This document shows positions 11,198 through 22,468 of a stretch of 64,000 nt of DNA, one piece after another. The notes beneath the pieces were generated by a model, which was given only the letters and a program-made list of their open reading frames with translations, was not told the origin of the DNA and made no database searches. Within the stretch, counting starts at the first letter, position 1, and the number at the start of each line of letters is the position of its first letter. The stretch is from Kingdonia uniflora (lineage: Eukaryota > Streptophyta > Magnoliopsida > Ranunculales > Circaeasteraceae). The stretch is from positions 186,001 to 250,000 of the forward strand of contig JACGCM010002037.1 in assembly GCA_014058105.1 (NCBI GenBank). Reading direction: 5' to 3'. The translations under genes were made by a program, and so were the position numbers.

Positions 11198-12420
11198 GTA
11201 AGTGGCGATATCTTTGTACCATGGTGAGATATATGCCTCTTTGAATGTTCTGTTCTCTACACATCAATTTTTTTACACCGCCAAGTGCCTGAACATATAG
11301 GCTAATTTTAATTGACAAGGCTATCTTTCACTTTATCTATTTATTATTTTCAATTATTAAATAGCTGTACGCATTTCACAACAACATATTCCAGTTCCAC
11401 TCCTAAGAATTTGTATCATAAGGCATAAACAAATATCTGTGTTCTAAGCCTTTTTTCTTTGACATGACTTTATTTTCCTATATATACATGCCTGTTAGTA
11501 AATTTTGCTATTTGGTACTTCAGGAAACACTTTTCAGGAAACACCTATGCAACCTAGTACCCCCTTAGTGTGTTATTATATTTTCCAACATTTTAGATCA
11601 TAGTAGTAGCTACACTGCATTTTGTATTAAAGAACACATGAATTCGAGATTCCATCCATTTTTTCTTTTGTGTAGAAATACTTTTTATTGCTTTATATAT
11701 GTTAAGATATAAATGATATAATTATGCTTCTTGTTTCGAAGCCTGGAACATATAAATTATAATCAATATTTAGCTACTCGATCGAGGATAAAGTTATTTT
11801 CCTATAGTTACTTCTTTTGTTTTTATGGTAGTGAGGTTTCAATGACGTCTTTGATAATAGAAATGATGGTGTAGAAAACTTGCCTAAGGTGTTTATTATG
11901 TTGTGAAGACATTCTAAATATAAAAGGAAAGAAAGAAAGAGAAGAATGAACTTTTTTGCTGCAGTATCTGAACTTTTGGGCATAACTTGAATTGCAATGG
12001 TTGTTTTTCTTTCTACTTTGTGTACCTTTCCCATTACAGTAGCATCTGTACCATCTCCTTAACACTAATTTTTGTCATGACAAGTACAAAGTGTTATGTT
12101 TATTGCTTTTAATGTTTTTTTTTGAGAAATCGCACTCAGTTTGAGGATATGATTAAGATCTCAATTAGCTACATGCAATGTTGAGTGTATTTTTGCTGTA
12201 ATAATGTGTGGTGTGAAAAAATTAAGCACTAGTCATTATGCACTCTTCTGTTGTCTGTCATTTTTTTGTATCAAATATGTCTTAAACAAAGAGTCATTAT
12301 TGAGAGGCTTCGGGACTGACACATGAAATTAAAGTTGTTTTCCTTTTAACATCCATTTCCAAAAGTGCCTTGCTTTACTGGTAGGAGTTGCCTGATCTTA
12401 TTAGACATTTTTGAGTTACT
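11198..12420. other. Noncoding stretch between captured fragments
   Basis: AT-rich DNA with many short ORFs on both strands that lack family features. It may contain intron sequence copied with the captured genes. I can assign nothing inside it. Confidence 0.4.
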
Positions 12421-12623
12421 AGAAGATGTCTGTCCAAGGCCTACATCATTTCTTTTAAAAAGACACATGGAAAGACGGTTGTGTTTGAGGTTTTGTTTTA
12501 GGAACTTTATGTTTGAGGTTACTAGAAGATGTCTGTCCAAGGCCTACATCATTTCTTTTAAAAAGATACATGGAAAGACGGTTGTGTTTGAGGTTTTGTT
12601 TTAGGAACTCTATGTATGAACAG
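12421..12623 (+). repeat. Tandem duplication of ~103 bp
   Basis: AGAAGATGTCTGTCCAAGG begins at 12421 and again at 12524, and the copies stay nearly identical through ACATGGAAAGACGGTTGTG and TTTTGTTTTAGGAACT. The second copy runs into the splice acceptor of the next S1P exon, so the duplication is intronic relative to that fragment. Confidence 0.85.
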
Positions 12624-13572
12624 GTGCAATGCCAGTCATGTTGGATGCTACCAAACTTAATGGAATGGGTTTCATTGGCTATCTTGAAGGCCAGCCTACA
12701 TGGTACCCTAACAATGATGAGGGAAATCTTCTCAGCGTTCACTTATTCTACTCCAAGATCATTTGGCTTTGGACTGGTTATCTAGCACTGCAAATGCAAA
12801 TCAAGAATGAAGGTGCACAGTTTTCAGGAATGATTAAAGGCAATGTGACGATGAATATATTTAGCCCGCCACCACCCGGAGAGAAAGGCCAACGAGGGAC
12901 AAGTACATGTGTCCTTTAGTTGGGTGATGAACATATTTTCGTGTACGGTGACTCCAACTGTCTTGACAACAGCCATATGGTTACCAACTATTTTTGGCTT
13001 CTTAAGAAGATATTAGATTTTACGAGCGGGACCATTAGAGATCCAGTACTCTTCTTAGATTTAGTTAGATAAAAAGAACCCCTTCATCAGGATGACGACC
13101 AGGTGCCATCTCGCCGAACCGATGTGAACTTTTCTACTTATTTTGCAGTTTTAGGCAAAAAGTTAATCTGTCGAAGTGATTCTAGATATGAAATATGGGG
13201 AACGAAAGGTTACATTTTGCAGCTAATAGGTAGAAACAGAAGATTGCCATGATTTCTGAGTATAGATTTGAGAAGAGGTTGGAATCCTACCATGGAAAGC
13301 TCCAAATTTGGGCACGACGGATCGCCTAAGAAAAATGGAAGGAACTCCTTCACCACCAGTGGTAGGTACAGTGATACAATGGACTTTCTTGGTTTACACA
13401 AGAGAGATGAGGTAAAATTCGTTGCTTTCGATATTTGGTTTTTTCACTATATATTTTAAGAAATGCACCTATCTGATGGAGTTTTATCTTTGTGTTTCCT
13501 CTAGTTTGATATGCAAGTCCTCCTTGCAAGTCAATGGTTTATACCAATTATTGTTATTGTTTTTGGTACATG
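12624..13572 (+). pseudogene. S1P: Captured C-terminal half of site-1 protease, with internal deletion
   Basis: After an acceptor (ACAG) the frame reads MPVMLDATKLNGMGFIGYL, later TGYLALQMQIK, GNVTMNIFSPPPPGE and TSTCVL, then TAG. Directly after, the S1P frame resumes at VYGDSNCLDNSHMVTN, RDPVLF, PSRRTDVNFSTY and WGTKGY...GRNRRLP, ending at a donor at 13412. A last exon (13505-13572) reads DMQVLLASQWFIPIIVIV, the C-terminal membrane anchor. Relative to the plant protein as I know it, a middle block of well over 100 residues is missing between TSTCVL and VYGDSN. Further stops occur at L-V-R-stop and R-L-P-stop. Exon-intron boundaries are kept, so the source was genomic DNA, not mRNA. It cannot encode an active protease. 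Confidence 0.88.
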
Positions 13573-16060
13573 ATATTGAACCTTTTAAGTACTTGCGGAG
13601 TGTAAATTCATGTTCATATTTGTTCAAGATTAGATTCTAGTGTTGTGTATAGTCGTAAAGCTTATTACATTCATAGGGCGATAATTATACAATTTTATGA
13701 ACTAGGTAGGAAGTACAGACTTAATTGTTCTACAAATTTGTTTTGGTACTCATTGAACCACTTTATGAAAACTTATTTTATACTTGAATTAGGAATGGGT
13801 TTTTTCTTGTTTTTTTCTTCTTGTTGCTTTCACGCTGAGTCAATCCTGTACATTGTTTACTTCAGATGTCGCATATATTCTTTTCTAGATATTGGAGTTG
13901 TACCACGTTAAAGAGTTCATCTAAATTGTTTCTGTATTTTAGCTTCATCCTGTGAATTCCCAGCTTAAACAAGCTAAAATACAAATTTTGCTACTTTGGT
14001 TATAATATCCTGTTGTTGTTTTTGCAAGGTCTGTTCCTCTTTGTAAGTTTCTGGCGACTTTGAAAGAAGCAATTATGGCGGAGGAGAGGTTCAACTGGCC
14101 AATTTAGTGTGTAGTCCTCAGGTGCTTTTATTTTTTTGTAGTTACTTCACAACATCGCCGGGAAGTTTCTGGAGGTTTTCAACGAGCTTCACCTCAGAAG
14201 ATAATTTTGTACTTGCAAAACACATAGAAATTGAATCCACAGCATTCCTACCAATGGTGATATACCTCACTGGCATGCAGGTTATGAAAGCAACGAACTG
14301 CCATGGATCCACGGCACAATACAACTTGCTTACTGCAGTTTCTCTACAAAAAAAAGTTCACCATTAACAATGTGACAATAAGCAAGGTGAGAGAATCTCA
14401 TTATAAGCCTTGTTGTAATAATAGGCAGTGTTGGAGGAATAGGGATGTTGATAAAATTATGATTCTTCTTTTCCAACAGACATTGTTTCATCTACAAACT
14501 TGTCAGGAATTGTGATACAAATGCTGCATTGTGATTTTAATAAACATCTCTGCGATTCATCTTTGCAAATAATTGTGATACTAAAGTGGGGTTTTTATTG
14601 GGTCCCTTGATTGTGTCGATGGTCCCATTCTTTTTGCAGTAATATTGTTATTTTGCCATGAAAATACCTCTGCTAGATGTCTAGTGCTAGTACTTGGAAT
14701 AAAATGGTACACATGGTGCCTCATGATTCAATAACACATTATTCGCAGGCAAAGTATACAGGTCTACTGAAGTGATTAAGAATGATGATTAGCCCTACAA
14801 TTTTCTTTCGTGTTACCGAAGCTAGCCTACTCTAGTTTTGAGCCCAAAGAAGCTCTACAATTGTTCCCAAATGACCACAAATAACTAAATAAAATTGTGT
14901 CCACTTTGAAACATAAATACATAAAATTAACACTCTTCACCAAAGAAAAAGTAGATCGGATTCGTCTACAACGACGTATTCGTTGTTGTCTCTGCTTCAC
15001 AACATCTCTCAACCGGTGTTATGCAAAACAAATGCTCCTGCATAAACTCTCCCGTGAGAAGGGCCGAAAAGCTAGAGCCACATTTCATCAGTGTGTTACA
15101 CTTACTATAAAATAGTTTTTCAATCTTAGCAGATTCATGCACAGCAGACATATCAAATGTTGGAAGGCTCTTCATATTTTGCTTGATAAGTAATACATCT
15201 CCAATACTATCCGGGGTGAAAGACATGACACTAAATATGTAATTTTTTGTAATAATTGACAAGAATTTTATCTATTTGATTTTTGTATGAACATGTTGAG
15301 TTATTAATACAAATTATTGAATGTACTAAATTTGAGTTATTGTAGAATGAAGAGGGCTTGATTGTCCTCAAATACTATTAAGTATTGATACACATTCAAA
15401 ACAATTAGGAAAAACAAAAGCACTTGTGTATAATTTATAATAGTTTCACGTAAGAGGCATTTTCCACAGTCGATTTTTGTGAAGATAATAGATTTGATGA
15501 TGACCGTGAGGATGAGTTTCTTTCATAGCACTTTACTCTTATTAGACAACTGTCGTAGATAGATAGCGTCATAGAAGGCATAAATTTGGTGAGATGGAGA
15601 GAGACTGCCTCCTTGGACATAATGCTACTGCAAATGTGTATAAACGAATTTTGACACTAAGTGATTTCTTACAGATGCATGTGCGCCACAAATACACCAA
15701 CGTTGTCAATGTGATTAAAAGATTCGACCATTCACGAGGCATAATACATAAGCCTTCGGCTTTATTAGTCTGCGGAGGTGATTGTTCAAGTGAATGCGCC
15801 TTAAGGGAATCTCGGTCAAGTTCAAAACTAAGCAGTGAAGATTCGTAACAGCTATGTTAGCTTTATGTATAGGATCTTATACCAAACTGCTTTATTTCAT
15901 TTGATCACTCATGCCTATTAAAAGCATTATTATTTTTAGGACCCAGATCAATTATTCATTCAATGAAACCATTGTTGGATATTCTCTAGAGCATGATTGG
16001 AAGAAATTGTAATATTCAAACAATGTGCTAAAAAATAGAGCTGAAAAATAATTGTTGGCA
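13573..16060. other. Accessory CACTA DNA with unidentified exon-like pieces
   Basis: No family could be named here. Exon-like features include 14019-14395, where a TTTGCAAG acceptor, several short frames and a GTGAGA donor occur; a minus-strand frame at 14966-15262 (98 codons, SFTPDSIGDVLLIKQNMKS); and frames on both strands at 15435-15850 with a possible minus-strand donor near 15673. These may be further captured fragments too decayed or too short to recognise. Bases 15851-16060 hold nothing I can support. Confidence 0.35.
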
Positions 16061-16383
16061 CCGGACTAGTTCTTTCTAAAGAAAAAAAATTAAATTTGAA
16101 GAACCCCACCCAAAAATCCCAAAATGAAAACCATAATCCCGCCAATGCCTTTTCTCTCTCTCTCCCACAATCACTCTAACAAATTCGAAAATCTCTGTGG
16201 AAAGTTCAAATCTGTATCTCCTAATCTCTGTATCCACCTCTATGGATTTATCTCAAACAAATTTCCCTGCTCAAATCAAACACCTCAAAAACCCTAATCT
16301 CGCGCAATTTCGCATTTCCAATAATTCTGCCACAACAATATAAACAAGAGAAGCGCGAAAAGGGAAAGAGAGTAAGGTGCAAA
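16061..16383 (+). promoter_or_regulatory. Second copy of the CACTA leader, upstream of TNP1
   Basis: This stretch aligns by eye with the TNP2 leader at about 4528-4720: CCCACCCAAAAATCCC for CCCGCCCAAAATTTCC, then CCCGCCAATGCC for CCCGCTAATGCC, a CTCTCTC block followed by ACTCTAACAA, then GGATTTATCTCAAACAAA for GCATTTATCTAAAACAAA and AAACACCTCAAAAACCC for CAACACCTAAAAAGCC. It ends directly at the predicted TNP1 start codon. Inference: duplication of the element's promoter/leader gave TNP1 its own transcription start. Confidence 0.55.
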
Positions 16384-19300
16384 ATGGTTATCCCTCACAC
16401 AACGGGTCGAATGGGTTCGGCCGGAAAGAAAAAGATTTTGGTAATTCTCTAACTTCTTATTACTATTATTTCTAGATTTTTATTTATTTCTAATTAATGA
16501 AAAGACACTTTAAGTGAAGCTATTGGTCAGCATAGAATCTATTGTTGGTATGCTAAATGTTAGGAAGTGCCTAAGATCCTTGGCTATCTTGACTAAAGAA
16601 AGACCCATCTTCACCTATCGCTTGCTTTCTCACTTCACTCCCATCAACTCGAAAGGAGTCATCCTAAAATCTATTACAAAAATAGAGATGTAACAACATG
16701 GGAATTACAACTCTTAACTTTCATAATCTAAGACATGGATACATGAATTTATCATTTTTTGTTATTATGAAAATGTCTAATTTTTGTTTGCTGAGTATCC
16801 TTTCTTATTTAGACCAACCCTTAGGCGATAAGAAACTAATAGTTCAATTTCTAGAACTGTACATAAGTGACTGACCCACATTCAAAGAGTTCCATCTAGG
16901 GAATGCAAACCGTAATAGTTGCCTAATTTTCACAGCAATATCACATGCAAAAATATGCTTACTATTTTCAGTGGATAATGCAGGCTCCAGACACTTCTGA
17001 TGTAACGCACAATTGCAAGTCCCATTGCAAAGAATAATGTCATTATCAGGATAAGCCTCTCGCAGCTTGCACTTTGCACAAAAAATCTAAGCATATACAT
17101 TAAGTTGTGAATAAGTGATTCTAAAAGTGAGATAGTTTTTCTTTTTTTTAAAATAATTTTTTAACTATTTTGCATGATAGAAATTAGACAAACGCAGTGT
17201 ACTGGTTTATCGCTTGCTTACAATCTTTCTAGCCAATTCAAAATTTTATTTACTTTTCTATGTCATTTATATAAGATGATGCCTTTGAAATATGCCCCGT
17301 TGTGTTATATATAATAGAAGACTAGCACAGTTCAACTCTTTAAATAGTTGCATCTTAGCATTCCTCACAAGTATCTAACTGTAAAAAAGAATAAAAGTTA
17401 CTGCGACACATACATGCTCATCGGAAACAGTTCCATCGGGTCCAACTATGGAGTCTTCAATGCATGCGTCAGAACTGAGGGACTCGAGCTGGTGAATTGC
17501 ATCACGGATTCCAATCTTACATTTCACTATCTGCTTCTTGGCTCTTTGCAGTTCCTTTTCTGGCTTTTATTTTTTCTCGACTGCTGAGAAACCTTTGCCA
17601 AAAATCTTACTTTTACAATTATTCTAAGAATCTAATGAATGTATACAGAAAGTGAAGCTATGAATATGAATACCTTTGCCCTTTCCAACCTTCCCCAGAA
17701 TACGCATCAATAAGGTTTTGCTCCAGCTTTATTTTAATCAGAAGATACCGGGTTCTTCTTTGCAAACGAGATGGTTCATCTAGCTCCGCATTTCTCCTCC
17801 TATTTCTTCGCTTTCTCCTTCTCTTTATTTGTACAGCTTTAACCTACTCGTCTGTATTCTTTTCAAATACTTTGTAGCTAAGAGTTGAGGATTTTATACC
17901 TTGCAATATCACAGAAAGCGGTTTTTCATTATCGGTGTCAGAAACTTCCTTTGACAGTTTCCTTCTAGCCGATCTTCCTTCTATGGAGTTATTAATATTA
18001 TTGGCTAAGAACACAGATGTCTTTCTCTTTGACAGCACTGAACTTAGTGTCCTTACATGGGATCTTGCATTCAATTTGCACCTCATGGTCTGTGAAATTC
18101 TGGAACCGCTCCTTTTCTTAAATAAAGTAATCAGTTTTTTGACTAGGACGTATTTGCTCCTGCTTTGCATAATACGTATTAGTTTGGTCATTTCCAATAT
18201 CACTGTGTTCATCTCATAAGTACTAGTACTGGACATCATCATTGTTCTCATGGATATTTATTCTTGTGACACAAGTTTGGAAATGTTTTTCAGTTCAAAC
18301 CCTGATATCTGAAACTACCTAGGTATTCCAAGACACCAAGATATCTAAAAGACTGAAGCTCCAATTCCAGATTTACTTATATAACGATCAGCCACATCCT
18401 TCCCTTGTACTTTTCAGCTATCATCAATAAACTCTCTTCTTTATGAGGTTTAAAAAGAAAAGAAAAAAATAGCGACTTAATGTCATCATGGACAACTCTA
18501 AAATTTTGATTTAATCTTTGGGTTCCTCATATGTTGGATTTGGGTGCCTTAGCATGAAACATAGTCTTATACATATTAGGTGCACTATATCTTGTCGGTT
18601 TAAGTTCATTTAACATACTCATAAAATTTGTTAATTATTTTACAGGAAAGAGGTAGGCCTAAGGGTTATGTGAAGAGGACTGATTTTTTTTTTGCTTGTC
18701 ATACAAAGCAGGATGGTACTTTCCCTGAGCAAATGAAAGATAGAATGGTAAAAACTTGACAACCTAAACAATTCGTATGATGGTGTACTTAGTGGTTTTA
18801 TTTTGCAGGCACGAATTAATCGACTTATTGAAAATGAACCAGAAATCATAGGGAAGGATTTAGACCATGATCCAATTGCATTGGTAAGTCATGTCAATAC
18901 ATCATAATACTCTATAAGTTACTTTTGAAAGGTAAGCGGGGAACTAAACCCCATGGAGAAGGTAAAAGTTAGAGATAACTTCAATCCATGAACTTTAGAA
19001 CCTACATGAAACACTTGTTAACTTGTTTATCTATACTTGGTATATAAGTCGTTCTATGCGTATCTATTTTGTAAATAATTTAATGTTCTAGGTGTTTGTG
19101 ATATGTCTGACTTTAATTCTGATCTTATCAAAAAAAAAATTCGTGTCTAAAAGGAATATGGAGAAGATGGAAATGGGCATGTGAGAGGCTTTAGTGGTCA
19201 TATTAATAAGATGAGTGTTCAAGTTACAGCACCTTTGAGGAAGGTCATTGAACGGGAAAAATCCAAGAACAACCAGTTTGCAGATGAAGTAGTTTCAGTG

Positions 19301-22300
19301 CGACAAGAATTTAAAGAAAAGCTAGAGGTGGAAGCTAGTAAACATAGAAGACTTGAAGAAAGGATTGGGGCATTTGAATCACGCGAGGGTCGACATGGAA
19401 TAAATATGCATGATGCTTCTCCAAATAATGTCTCTTTCTCTCAGGTTTTTTTTCTTTCTCTTATACTTATTTATACAACTTATACTAATTTATTGTTTAG
19501 TAGAATGCTGGATTTTACTGAACAAGATAAATAAAATACATTCAACAGACTGGTTTGCCTGTCCTACCGGCTGGCCTTCACGTAAAAAGAGGTTCGAGCT
19601 CCAAATCCACCATGAACTTTATAAGAAAGAAAATATCCACCTATTCTGTGTAAATAAAATTCGGGATATTTGGGCTTTTTATAGTCAAAAGTTCGAAGGA
19701 ACTAGACCCAGATTAATTGGGTCATTGATCAAATTTTATGGGATTAACCTAGATTAAAAGAACATTCGTCACAACCCCTTCTCTTCTACTGAGCCTCTCC
19801 GCCTTTTTGTTAGATTCCAAACTTCTTAGACACAGATAAGCAATCTTTATTAGATCCAAGAAGCTTTAAAAGCCTCTTAAATAGTGGCCATCTGATTGAA
19901 AACTTAAGTACGAAATACCTCAATACTTTACCCCACTAAGAGGTCCCGAAAAGGTTACCCAGAGGTGCTTCTCTGGATGCAACCAATAAGATTACAGCAC
20001 ACCCACGTATCTCCCTACCTTGGTTGCATTAGGATCCTTGTAAGTCTACTGTCTAGTGTTGATAGTGGCTTTAAAAGGAGTTTAAAAGGGCTAAGGACGA
20101 AGGCGGGTAGTTAAGGAGCACAAAATGAGAGAATTTAGGTGGTTTTTTTTTTGAAGTAGTTTGGCGTGGAACTTGCGTACGTGGAAAGAATGTTTGGAGC
20201 TAGCACATCAGCCTTATAGAGACATGACCACTATGACCAAAGCGTGAAGGATCCTAGAAACGTGCGCTAAACCTTTTTAGCGAAGAGTTGCCACAACTAA
20301 TTATGCCTTTACAAGGATCCTAGTTTCCATCATCCACTATTTATCTTCTTTCGGCGCTTTTTGAGAAGAGCCGGAGCCCACTCCGAACAAACCTACCTGA
20401 ACATTAAGCACTCTTTCCATAGTTAAGGATCCTTTCAAAACTACCCCTAAGCAGCACTCTTCAGGGTCTTAGTTCTTTTCTATTGCACCTGGGCCTTTCT
20501 TCGTACTCAAGTTTAAGATAGGACTTAGCGCTCGACAACCATTTCTCTAAGATAGGACTTACCACTCGTTTGACTTCTAAACTTTGGCCTCTTCTATTTT
20601 CCTTGGCGACTAGGATCCTTCCACCACATTGCACTCCGGTAGTTTGGCGGCGCTTGTTCTTCTTTTCACCCTTTTCCTTTCTGGTACTCCCGGGTGGAAA
20701 GACTGGGGGATATGCGTTCCCTAGTTAAGTTGATCCTTTTGGGTTTCGCCTCAAAGAGCATGAGTGTGTTTTGGGGCATCCATTTTCTTTCTACTTTCTT
20801 TCTGCCTTTCTTTCGGTTGTTATTGGAAAAGAAGAAGAAGCAGAAGAGTAGTTAAAAGCAGAAATTTTGGTTGACACTGTAGAAGAACTTGCGTACATTG
20901 AAATGAAAGGGAGCAAAGCTGGGTGCCTTTTCTTGTCCTGCTCGCCTGAGCCCCTAGCCTAGTGATTTTGTCTAGCACACAGGCCGTTATTGATAAGCGT
21001 TCATGCAACCCGTCTTTTCTGTGCGCAGTCTGGAAGATGCTGTTTTTCCATACTACAAACTTACTGGCAGCATCTGTGTCCCTAAACGGATAGAAAGGGT
21101 ATCCCTGGAGACGTATAAAAAGGATATCCCCGGAGACGTATAGAAAGGATAGGGAAGCAAAGACACATATTACCAACGAAGGACACAAAGGAGAACCACC
21201 AGTAGTACAAAAAAAAGGTAGTGTGGATGCAGAAAGGAGAGAATGGCCAAGCAAGGATCCTAGCAAGTCAAGTTCTCTCTTAGAGTTTTCAGTGCTATTG
21301 GTGTGTTGTCGCAAGGTTGCCTTTAAAGAGGTGGAGTGAGTTGTACTTTGTTCCTTCTATAACAACTGAAACTCACAAAATTGCTCAGAAACAAGCTACT
21401 TTCAAAGCAACATTGGAATTTTCATATGTACAGCAAGCCACAAAGCGAAACTAATCAACTTCCACTAAGAGAGATTTGGCACATCTAAAAGCCAAATTCC
21501 TATATTCAGGACGTCATGTCTGATCTCAAGCAATTAAACCCCAGATAATGTAGCACATATACCATATACCATGTATCACATATTGGAAGGACTATCATCA
21601 ATCTGTTTGTTTTTAGATTTATGGATGGCAGTATCTTTAAGAACTTGATTTCCCTCAGTCAAGGTGGTCATGCTTTCTTCAGCTTCTGCTGCATCAAGAT
21701 TGGATGCAAAATGATCTTCTTGGATGGGCTCCATCCTTTGGCTCTCAAGGGATCTTAAGGAATATCTCGGGCTAGTAAAGAAATAATGATATGAGTGCTT
21801 TTTACCTTCCTAGCTTCTTCATCCCGAATCGTCTTCTTTTCTTTTAAAGGAGGACCTTAGGCTAGCATCTCTTCATAGCGGCTATGATCTTCTTCTGTTC
21901 TGTTAGCCATGGACAGTTTTCTTTGAAGTGCTTCGAAAAAAATGCTTGGGGATTCGTCTTTTACCTCACCTTACAAGAAAGCAGGTGCCCTAAGATGATA
22001 AATTATGGTCGTTCATTGCTATACTTTGTTCAATGATAAATTATGGTTCTTAAAATATTCAATCTAGCCTTATGAGTTCTAATATTGTTAAAACAACTTG
22101 TTATTTGTTTAAAACGTTCTTCTACTATGTACTCACGATCACTTTTTATTATTTTGTAGGCAACAAGAGATTCACCGCCACCTGATGGAGTGAGGGGTAG
22201 AAACTACATCATGAAAGATATGTATGGCGAAATAGTTGCTTACGGAAGTATTCAGTTATCTGGGGTGGCTCCTGAAGGGCTTTATCGTGTCATAGTAGAT

Positions 22301-22468
22301 GAGGTTACTCGCAATGATGTGCAATTATTTATGGAAGGCGGTACTTTAGGTGACATCTCTTTGGGTGAAACTGTTGTATGGTATAAGAGTCTTACCTGTT
22401 CGGGTGAACGACATCTTTTTATTTTATTGTTTCTTAAAATAAAGTTTAACATTGATATTAGGCAATAA
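16384..22468 (+). CDS. TNP1: CACTA TNP1/TnpA-type protein, five exons, open
   Basis: DNA-binding accessory protein of CACTA elements, expected to bind the subterminal repeats. Predicted exons are 16384-16440, 18646-18747, 18809-18883, 19154-19444 and 22160-22468, all bounded by GT/AG and all phase 0, giving 277 residues without a stop. Residues 20-100 ([24 protein letters not shown], then [15 protein letters not shown]) match the plant En/Spm Transposase_24 region; residues about 105-165 are a probable coiled coil rich in Glu and Lys; the last exon ([40 protein letters not shown]) matches the TNP1/En/Spm domain. Exon 1 is the weakest part. Introns 1 and 4 are large and hold captured DNA. The gene is short for the family and might lack exons I did not see. 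Its openness contrasts with the decayed TNP2. Confidence 0.68.
16963..18251 (-). pseudogene. HAT3.1: Captured PHD-finger homeodomain gene fragment (HAT3.1/PRHA type), antisense in TNP1 intron 1
   Basis: Reading the minus strand, exon one (18251 down to 17674) holds a basic N-terminal region, one in-frame TAG and then [20 protein letters not shown] followed by W-K-G-Q and a donor. Exon two (about 17570 to 17414) reads [20 protein letters not shown] and ends in GTATGT. Exon three (17086 to 16963) begins a PHD finger: [20 protein letters not shown], then [16 protein letters not shown], ending in GTAAGC. This order and wording match plant PHD-finger homeodomain transcription factors. One or two extra A in exon two shift the frame, and the rest of the PHD finger and the homeodomain are missing. 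The antisense position means TNP1 pre-mRNA would contain sequence complementary to the source gene. Confidence 0.85.
19750..21990. other. Organelle-like insertion in TNP1 intron 4 (candidate mitochondrial DNA)
   Basis: The base composition and texture change here: the stretch is clearly more GC-rich than its surroundings, lacks simple AT runs and has the irregular wording typical of plant mitochondrial intergenic DNA, for instance repeated AAGGATCCT, GATAGGACTTA (twice near 20510-20580) and GGAGACGTATA (twice near 21105-21145). A 164-codon minus-strand frame (20820-21314) has hydrophobic runs but no family features; I do not call it a gene. No known mitochondrial gene was recognised, so the origin is inference from style. 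The AT-rich intron resumes near 21991, where ATGATAAATTATGGT occurs twice 38 bp apart. Confidence 0.4.

Noticed and set aside
10487..13572. A functional site-1 protease gene
   Set aside because: No signal peptide, no catalytic triad, several in-frame stops, an internal deletion and foreign exons between the two parts.
9726..16060. Helitron as the carrier of the captured fragments
   Set aside because: No 5' TC with 3' hairpin and CTRR terminus was recognised bounding the fragments, and capture continues in TNP1 introns and beyond; CACTA is the simpler carrier, though a Helitron inside is not excluded.
20820..21314. 164-codon minus-strand ORF
   Set aside because: Long because the block is GC-richer; hydrophobic runs but no domain, start context or neighbour supporting a gene.
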